In this document: positions 58,366 to 64,000 of the stretch, one piece after another
How the letters are laid out: every line of letters starts with the position of its first letter
How positions within the stretch are numbered: the stretch's first letter is position 1
NCBI GenBank assembly: GCA_002421965.1
Contig: DISN01000006.1
Location: 7,713 to 71,712 of the forward strand
DNA length: 64,000 bases
From: Candidatus Saccharibacteria bacterium UBA6209
GTDB taxonomy: Bacteria; Patescibacteriota; Saccharimonadia; Saccharimonadales; Saccharimonadaceae
Direction of reading: 5' to 3'
Made by a program: the position numbers and the translations under genes
Notes under the pieces: model-generated
Database searches by the model: none
What the model was told of the DNA's origin: nothing
The model's input: the letters and a program-made list of their open reading frames with translations, nothing else

Positions 58366-60480
58366 CTACGCAGCGTCTTTGATGCTTAGACTCAATCGGC
58401 CGCGCTCGTCTATACCGGTCAGCTTAACCTTAACGATCTGCCCGTCGCTTAGAACGTCAGTCACATTTTCAACTCGTTCGTTAGATAGCTGCGAGATGTG
58501 AACCATGCCGTCGATTCCTGGTAAGATATTTACAAATGCACCAAAGTCCTTGATACTGACAACCTTGCCCTCGTAAATTCGACCAACTTCTGGCTCTTCT
58601 GTTAGTGACTTGATCCAGTTAAGTGCCTTTTCGATAGATGCACCGTCTGGGCTAGCAACGGTAATTAGTCCGTCGTCCTTGATGTCAATTTCTGCACCAG
58701 TTTCAGAGGTAATCTTGTTGATCATCTCTCCACCCTTGCCGATAACTGCGCCGATCTTGTCTGGGTTAATCTTGATCTTCTCAATTCGTGGAGCATAAGG
58801 AGACAAAGCAGTTCGTGGTGTAGCCATTGTGGTCAGCATGTGCTCTAAAATGTGCGCCCGGCCACTCTTAGCGCCAGAAATCGCCATCTTGAGGATTGAC
58901 ACTGGTAGTCCGTGAAGTTTCATATCCATCTGAATAGCCGTAATACCTTCGCTAGTACCGGTAACCTTGAAGTCCATATCACCCGCAAAGTCCTCGGCGT
59001 CGGCAATATCGGTCAAGACATATGGCTTATCGCCGTCCATCATCAGACCCATAGCAATACCACTAACCGGGCGCTTAATTGGCACACCGGCGTCCATCAG
59101 GGCCAAACAGCTTGAACAAGTTGCAGCCATCGATGTCGAGCCGTTCTGGCTCATGATCTCGGTGACGCTACGGATAGCGTATGGAAATTCCTCTTCGGTT
59201 GGCAACACTGGAATTAGTGCACGCTCTGCCAAGTAGCCGTGACCAATCTCGCGGCGACCTGGTGATCCAAGTCGTCGAACTTCACCAACGGTAAAGCCGG
59301 GTGCGTTGTAGTGATGCATGTAGCGACGCTCGCCGTCATTAACTTCCATGGTATCGACTACCTGTGCGTAGCTAAGTGGGGCCAAAGTGACGATGTTTAG
59401 CCCCTGAGTTACGCCACGAGTAAAGATACTCGAGCCGTGAGTTCGTGGCAGGACGCCAACCTCAGAGCTAAGCACTCGAACCTCGTCTAGCTTGCGACCG
59501 TCAGGGCGAGTTTGCTCCTCGACGATACCGCGTCGAACGTCCTTGTGGAGCGCCATCGTAAAGGCTTCGTCGTACTCATCACGCAGCTCCTTGGTGTAAT
59601 CTTCACCAAGCTTCTCGCCAAACACCTCATGGAAAGACCAACGAAGCTCATTAACCATCTCGTTACGCTCTGGGTACGGAGCACGTAGTTTCTGACCTAG
59701 CTTGTCAGATATCCAAGCGTCAACTTCTGACTGAACTTCTTCATTTGGCAAAATCAATTCGTATTCTTGGGCAACTGGTTGAACTTTTGCTACCAATTCT
59801 CGCTGCAAAGCGATCGCTGGCTGGTAAGCCTTAAATGCCCACTCTAGGGCCTCGCCAATCACCTCTTCTGAGACTTCATTAGCACCAGCTTCAACCATAG
59901 TTACGCCAGTTTCAATACCAGCCACTACGATGTCTAGGTCGCTCTGCTCTCGCTCTTCAGCGGTCAAAAATGCCTTAAATTCACCATTAACTCGTCCGAC
60001 ACGCACACCAGCAACAGGGCCGTCAAACGGCGTACCAGTTAGCATTAGTGCGGCGCTGGCGGCGATCATTGCTACGCTGTCTGGACGGAAGCTTGGGTCC
60101 ATTGATAGAACCGACGCAACTACCTGAACTTCTTGGCGGTATCCCTTTGGAAATAGCGGACGAATCGGGCGGTCAATTAAACGACCAATTAGTATAGCTT
60201 CATCACTTGGGCGACCTTCGCGCTTAATGAATCGGCTGCCGCTAATCTTGCCAGCTGCATAAAATTTTTCTTCGTAGTCGATACTTAGTGGAAAATAGTC
60301 CAGCTGAACTGGCCGTGAGCCAACCTGAGCTGTTCCCAGAACTACAGTGTCGCCGTAGCGAACCAGCACACTAGCAGTTGAACGAAAGCCAACACGGTTA
60401 ACCTCTAGAGTTAACGGTCGACCACAGTAATCCACGGTAACCGATAAAATCTCTTTACCATGAGGATTGATAATAGACAT
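58366..60480 (-). CDS. pnp: Polyribonucleotide nucleotidyltransferase (PNPase)
   Basis: The 704-residue protein has two RNase PH domains (GDTVVLGTAQVG..DYFPLSIDYEEKFYAAGKI; THGSSIFTRGVTQGLNIVTL), a helical linker, and KH (KIGAVIGKGGEMINKITSETGAEIDI) and S1 (GRIYEGKVVSIKDFGAFVNILPGIDGMVHISQLS) domains. 3'-5' phosphorolytic RNA decay. AAGGAGG precedes the ATG and an extended -10 lies at 60575-60583. Confidence 0.97.
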   Translation of the reverse strand: MSIINPHGKEILSVTVDYCGRPLTLEVNRVGFRSTASVLVRYGDTVVLGTAQVGSRPVQLDYFPLSIDYEEKFYAAGKISGSRFIKREGRPSDEAILIGRLIDRPIRPLFPKGYRQEVQVVASVLSMDPSFRPDSVAMIAASAALMLTGTPFDGPVAGVRVGRVNGEFKAFLTAEEREQSDLDIVVAGIETGVTMVEAGANEVSEEVIGEALEWAFKAYQPAIALQRELVAKVQPVAQEYELILPNEEVQSEVDAWISDKLGQKLRAPYPERNEMVNELRWSFHEVFGEKLGEDYTKELRDEYDEAFTMALHKDVRRGIVEEQTRPDGRKLDEVRVLSSEVGVLPRTHGSSIFTRGVTQGLNIVTLAPLSYAQVVDTMEVNDGERRYMHHYNAPGFTVGEVRRLGSPGRREIGHGYLAERALIPVLPTEEEFPYAIRSVTEIMSQNGSTSMAATCSSCLALMDAGVPIKRPVSGIAMGLMMDGDKPYVLTDIADAEDFAGDMDFKVTGTSEGITAIQMDMKLHGLPVSILKMAISGAKSGRAHILEHMLTTMATPRTALSPYAPRIEKIKINPDKIGAVIGKGGEMINKITSETGAEIDIKDDGLITVASPDGASIEKALNWIKSLTEEPEVGRIYEGKVVSIKDFGAFVNILPGIDGMVHISQLSNERVENVTDVLSDGQIVKVKLTGIDERGRLSLSIKDAA

Positions 60481-60574
60481 TAGATGTCCTCCTTGCTGCA
60501 GAAAGTAACAGGGTCAAGCGCTCGGACTACAAGCCCTTAACTCTATCACTATCTGCGTTATATTTTCTGGTTCT

Positions 60575-60583
60575 ATTATACCA
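60575..60583 (-). promoter_or_regulatory. Extended -10 promoter of pnp
   Basis: TGG-TATAAT on the minus strand, 95 nt before the pnp ATG. Confidence 0.5.
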
Positions 60584-60602
60584 CGAACTATCGGCAGTAA
60601 GT

Positions 60603-61010
60603 CTATTGAGCCATGCTTTGCTCGCGCAACCACTCCTGCACCGTATGCATAAACCCGTCAATCGCCGGATGTTCAATAAACTCCTGGTCACTAATCCATC
60701 GATAAGACTCATGCTCCCAGCTAATAGACACAGGCTGCTCTGCCTCGAGCGATAACTCATACAGATGGTACCTACGAGCCACCTTAGCCGGTCGCCAAAC
60801 GTGTATCCGGTGTCGTCGCTTAAATGCCAGCTGTAGCCCAGTCTCTTCTTGCAGTTCTCGCCGCATGCCCCGCTCCAGTCGCTCTAAATGCTCTATCTCC
60901 CCTCCTGGCAAATCAATATCGTGCGCAAGATGCGGATGTGTCTTGCTGCGGTATAGCACTAATATTTTACCCTCACCATCACGGATCAAGGCCTTGGCGG
61001 CACGTTTCAT
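60603..61010 (-). CDS. NUDIX hydrolase
   Basis: The 135-residue protein has a perfect NUDIX box GEIEHLERLERGMRRELQEETGL (about 38-60). The N-terminal MKRAAKALIRDGEGKILVLYRSKTHPH is typical of 8-oxo-dGTP or Ap4A-type pyrophosphohydrolases. The substrate cannot be told. Upstream of pnp on the same strand. Confidence 0.9.
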   Translation of the reverse strand: MKRAAKALIRDGEGKILVLYRSKTHPHLAHDIDLPGGEIEHLERLERGMRRELQEETGLQLAFKRRHRIHVWRPAKVARRYHLYELSLEAEQPVSISWEHESYRWISDQEFIEHPAIDGFMHTVQEWLREQSMAQ

Positions 61011-61082
61011 ATTTATATATTCTAGCAGATGCTACCCATCATCACCAGGCCCGTAAATCCTGCTATTGCTCGGTAGGCAGCC

Positions 61083-63722
61083 CTAGGGTCGCCTACTCAA
61101 TCGCCCAGCCAAAACCACCCCAACCAAGGTGAGTGTCATGCCAGCTGCTGCTACGCTCCATAGGCTGGCGCCAGTACTAGCGAGCAATGTCTGGTTAGAC
61201 TCTGTGGGTACTGTTACGTAGATCGGGTCGACTATGGTGCCGTTGACGATTCCGTCATCGTCTAATGCTCCGCCGTCAGTTAGGCTGTAAGAGATAGTAG
61301 TTCTGCCAGACTGGTTGGTAATGACGGTTTGGTCGGTTATATCGGTTATCGTGCCGGCGGCGGTCTTTTTGTAGACTTTGGCGGTGGACGGGTCAGATAC
61401 TTGGCCGGCTAGCGATAGACTCACCGTAGCCTCTTCGCCTGGTGTGGCGCAAGACAGAGTGAAGTCGAGGCCACCTAGTGTGGTGTAGCCTGAGTCTAGT
61501 GCTGCGAAGTCGCTCGCTGGCAGTAAGCGAGCTGCGTCGATGACTGAACAATCCTTGTCGGCATCTACGGCAAAGCTGCTGTTGGCCATGACCGGAGCAA
61601 GGCTTGCGGGCACAGAGTTATGACTAGGGTTAGTGGATGAGCCGGATGGGGTGCTGAAGTCTACGGTCTTGATGTCCTTTTTGTAGATGAAGCTAACTTG
61701 ATTATTAGCGCCAGACAATGTGGGTGTTTTTGCCGCCGGGGTGATGTAGCCAGCGATGGCCGGAGGCGTGAAGGTCTGTGTGCTACCGGCTCGGTAATAC
61801 ACAGAAAGTGCCTGGTCGAGGGCGGCTTGTTCGGCGGGGGTTGGGGTTTGCGAGTCGTCAAAGACGGGTGTTTGGACGTTCTTTACCAGGTAGTCTGTAA
61901 GGTCGGTGCCGCTACTAAGGCGGCCGGTGACTATTCGATCAGGGGCAAGCTCAGAACCAGTAGCGCTACGATACGAAACAGTGGTGCTGCCTGGGTTGAT
62001 GAGGTGACCGCCGATGGAGTCGTGTTGGTCTCCGTCACTGTTGAGGTCCTCACCAACATACCACCACTCATCGGTAGTGCCGTCTTTCAGCCCGTTCGGG
62101 TTGGACGGGTCTTCGGTATAGAGCCGAGCATACCAGATATCATCAAAGACAATTTGACGCACAGCCGAGTCGTTGCTATACCAGTCGTAACTAGGGTCTG
62201 AACCCCAGCCTAACATGCCACCTCGTGGGTTCTGCCCAAAGAAGGCGGTTGGGTCGATACTCGTGATGCAATTGGGAATACTGACTTCGGTCAATTTATT
62301 GATAGCAAAGACCTCTCTACCAAGAGTGCTAATGCCGCAGCCGATTGTGACGGAAGTGAGTTGGTTGGCCTCAAACGCCCAGCCTCCGATGTCCGTCACG
62401 CTGTCGGGAATAGTGACGCTGGTGAGCTGCCTGTAGGAAAAGGCTCCATTACCGATGCTTGTTACAGTTAACCCGCCGATACTACTTGGGATATCGACGT
62501 CTAGAGATAAACAAGCTATGCCGTTGTCCTTAATAAGGTTCATGTCGGCATAGTTGTAATTAGTTATAGACCCATTAGAAAATGCGTAGCAATGCTCAGA
62601 TATGGGTGTTGTTGGTGTATAGGTAGTGCCGCCATAAGTAATAGAAGTTAGTGTATTGCCGATAAAAATATCATTGCCAAAAGTTACTACGCTACTGGGG
62701 ATGGTCAGGCTGGTGAGCTGGTTGCCGGAGAACGCAGAGTTGCCGATACTCGTCACGCTGCTCGGGATGGTCAGGCTGGTGAGTTGGTTGCCGCGGAACG
62801 CATAGTTGCCGATACTCGTCACGCTGCTCGGGATGGTGACGCTGGTGAGTTGGTTGGAGGAGAACGCATAGTCCCCAATACTCGTAACGCCTGCGGGTAT
62901 AGTGACGGCGGTGAGTTGGTTCCTCGAGAACGCATTGTTGCCAACCTCGGTGACACTAGCAGGGATTGTGACATCGCGTCCGCAAAGAATGCCGGTATCT
63001 CGGGCTACTATAGGACTTACCCAGTGATAGTCTGTGACAGTCATGCCAGAAATCGCAAAGCAAGCGGGCTCCGTGGTGTTTGCCTCCTCGGTATACGTGG
63101 TGTCACCGATAGTCATCGAAGATAAGGGGTTGCCGGCGAAGCTACTGTGTTGCATGATTGCGGCCGCGTTCGGAATAGAGACTGAAGTAAGTTGGTTGTT
63201 GGCGAAAGCACTATCACCTATACTAGTAACACTCACAGGAATGGTGATGGAGATAAGCTCATTATCTATGAAGGCTCTGGCGCCAACAGCCGTAACGCTC
63301 GATGGAATGGTCGCGGAGGTTAGGTTGTTGAACAGGAACGCATAGTCGCCGATACTAGTGACGCTTGGTGGAATGGTGATGGAGATAAGCTTACTACCAG
63401 AGAAGGCGCTATTCCCGATACTCGTCACCCCTACCCCGCCAATCGTCGCTGGTATATCAACAGCTCGTGTACAAGCCGGGTTAGCTGAGTTGTTGCCTTC
63501 GTGGTCGTAGTAGTCGGTGATGGTGCCAGTGCCAGCGTTGAAGGCAAAGCAGGAGTCGGGTGGTGTGGCGGCTTGGGCGGTTTGTGGGGATACTAGGAGG
63601 TTTTGTGCGGTGAGGACTCCGCCAGCGAGGAGTATGAGGCCAAGGGTAGCTAGGGCTGTGCTTCTAATTGCGGTCTTGGTCATTTGTTTGGCGAGAAATG
63701 ACAATGGTTTGGTTAGATGCAT
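61083..63722 (-). CDS. BspA-type leucine-rich repeat adhesin with LASTG sorting signal
   Basis: From the ATG at 63722, which has AAAGGGGAG nine bases upstream, the protein has 879 residues. An alternative start at 63788 overlaps the upstream stop as ATGA. It has a signal peptide (ending about QTAQAA) and about a dozen LRR_5 repeats (TSIGNSAFSGNQLTSLTIPSSV) in three blocks separated by CFAF..GTITDYY-type linkers. A MucBP-like domain (QTFTPPAIAGYITPAAKTPTLSG) and a choice-of-anchor U-like domain (LPASDFAALDSGYTTLGGLDFTLSC) follow. The end is LASTG, a hydrophobic helix and RLSRRP. Probably sortase-anchored and host-facing. Confidence 0.88.
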   Translation of the reverse strand: MHLTKPLSFLAKQMTKTAIRSTALATLGLILLAGGVLTAQNLLVSPQTAQAATPPDSCFAFNAGTGTITDYYDHEGNNSANPACTRAVDIPATIGGVGVTSIGNSAFSGSKLISITIPPSVTSIGDYAFLFNNLTSATIPSSVTAVGARAFIDNELISITIPVSVTSIGDSAFANNQLTSVSIPNAAAIMQHSSFAGNPLSSMTIGDTTYTEEANTTEPACFAISGMTVTDYHWVSPIVARDTGILCGRDVTIPASVTEVGNNAFSRNQLTAVTIPAGVTSIGDYAFSSNQLTSVTIPSSVTSIGNYAFRGNQLTSLTIPSSVTSIGNSAFSGNQLTSLTIPSSVVTFGNDIFIGNTLTSITYGGTTYTPTTPISEHCYAFSNGSITNYNYADMNLIKDNGIACLSLDVDIPSSIGGLTVTSIGNGAFSYRQLTSVTIPDSVTDIGGWAFEANQLTSVTIGCGISTLGREVFAINKLTEVSIPNCITSIDPTAFFGQNPRGGMLGWGSDPSYDWYSNDSAVRQIVFDDIWYARLYTEDPSNPNGLKDGTTDEWWYVGEDLNSDGDQHDSIGGHLINPGSTTVSYRSATGSELAPDRIVTGRLSSGTDLTDYLVKNVQTPVFDDSQTPTPAEQAALDQALSVYYRAGSTQTFTPPAIAGYITPAAKTPTLSGANNQVSFIYKKDIKTVDFSTPSGSSTNPSHNSVPASLAPVMANSSFAVDADKDCSVIDAARLLPASDFAALDSGYTTLGGLDFTLSCATPGEEATVSLSLAGQVSDPSTAKVYKKTAAGTITDITDQTVITNQSGRTTISYSLTDGGALDDDGIVNGTIVDPIYVTVPTESNQTLLASTGASLWSVAAAGMTLTLVGVVLAGRLSRRP

Positions 63723-63784
63723 GGTGTTGTACTCCCCTTTGGATGTTTGGTTACTTGTCTTGCTTAGTCTATCTACGTATTGGC

Positions 63785-64000
63785 TCATCGTCTACTACCG
63801 TTACTAATGTATGATGTGCGTTGCTTATGCCCAGTGAGTAGGCGCAGTAGTCCTGCCCCGCCGACTAGTAGTGCTATGCTGCCCGCGCCAATCAGGAGCC
63901 ATATATTTATGCCGGTAGATGCTAGCATATCGCCTGCTCCGGGTAAGGTGCCGATGAAGATTGGGTCAACTATGGTGCCGTTGGCTAGGCCGTCTTCGTC
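63785..64000 (-). CDS. C-terminal end of a second LASTG-anchored surface protein (5' end outside window)
   Basis: The minus-strand frame enters from the right edge and ends with TGA at 63785-63787. The visible 71 residues include GTIVDPIFIGTLPGAGDMLASTG, a hydrophobic helix and a basic tail (GHKQRTS). This closely parallels the end of the neighbouring adhesin (GTIVDPIYVTVP...LASTG), so the two are paralogues in tandem. Confidence 0.8.
   Translation of the reverse strand, partial: DEDGLANGTIVDPIFIGTLPGAGDMLASTGINIWLLIGAGSIALLVGGAGLLRLLTGHKQRTSYISNGSRR

Overview
The window looks like a chromosomal segment of a Saccharibacteria (TM7)/Patescibacteria-type ultrasmall bacterium. Supporting signs are a complete type IV pilus operon, an orphan TraG/VirD4-like ATPase, compact genes that overlap or abut, very few metabolic genes, RNase J plus PNPase, and several sortase-type or pilin-type surface proteins. 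Translation uses the standard code: UGA acts as a stop, so this is not a Gracilibacteria/Absconditabacteria-type recoder. No rRNA operon, CRISPR array or transposase gene is visible.

Layout. 1-4.2 kb: end of a small membrane protein gene, then a minus-strand unit with a large membrane-anchored DNA-pump-like ATPase. 4.2-6.0 kb: gene-free stretch holding an array of small hairpins, a promoter-to-terminator small RNA candidate, and the tmRNA gene with an unusually long tag. 6-9.2 kb: comM, then infC (AUU start)-rpmI-rplT, then RNase P RNA. 9.2-24.7 kb: housekeeping genes including a NUDIX-RNase HI fusion, a site-2 protease, rpmB, miaA, thrS behind a T-box-like attenuator, nrdR-like, a glycosyltransferase, sod, a SurA/PpiC-like protein and ndk. 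They are interspersed with tRNA-Pro(GGG), tRNA-Val(GAC), tRNA-Thr(CGU) and tRNA-Arg(CCU). Three of these tRNAs end 5-16 nt before a start codon.

24.7-40.5 kb: a Xer-type recombinase followed by the pilus operon on the minus strand. In transcription order this is TPR-like protein, 937-residue secreted protein, pilM, pilN, pilO, a small membrane protein, pilB, pilT, pilC, major pilin, pilD, three minor prepilins and a PilX-like protein. Two further prepilins elsewhere carry large C-terminal domains (NHL propeller at 11.4 kb; PKD plus DUF285 repeats at 53 kb), and one plain pilin lies at 50 kb. They presumably use the same PilD.

40.5-42.6 kb: a GC-rich two-gene island encoding a sortase and its VPKTG substrate, unlike its surroundings and probably acquired. 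42.8-48.8 kb: a membrane protein/XRE regulator pair behind a palindromic operator, ychF, a GIY-YIG nuclease gene embedded in palindromic and tandem repeats, tlyA, a beta-lactamase-like protein and efp (Arg32 type). 48.8-61 kb: rpsF-ssb-rpsR, ftsK, rnj, a uracil-DNA glycosylase lacking the iron-sulfur cysteines, pnp and NUDIX genes. 61-64 kb: two BspA/anchor-type adhesin genes with LASTG sorting signals, the second running off the window.

Together the window encodes translation and RNA-decay housekeeping plus a rich surface machinery (pilus, pilin-fused adhesins, sortase-anchored proteins). That fits a host-attached episymbiont.
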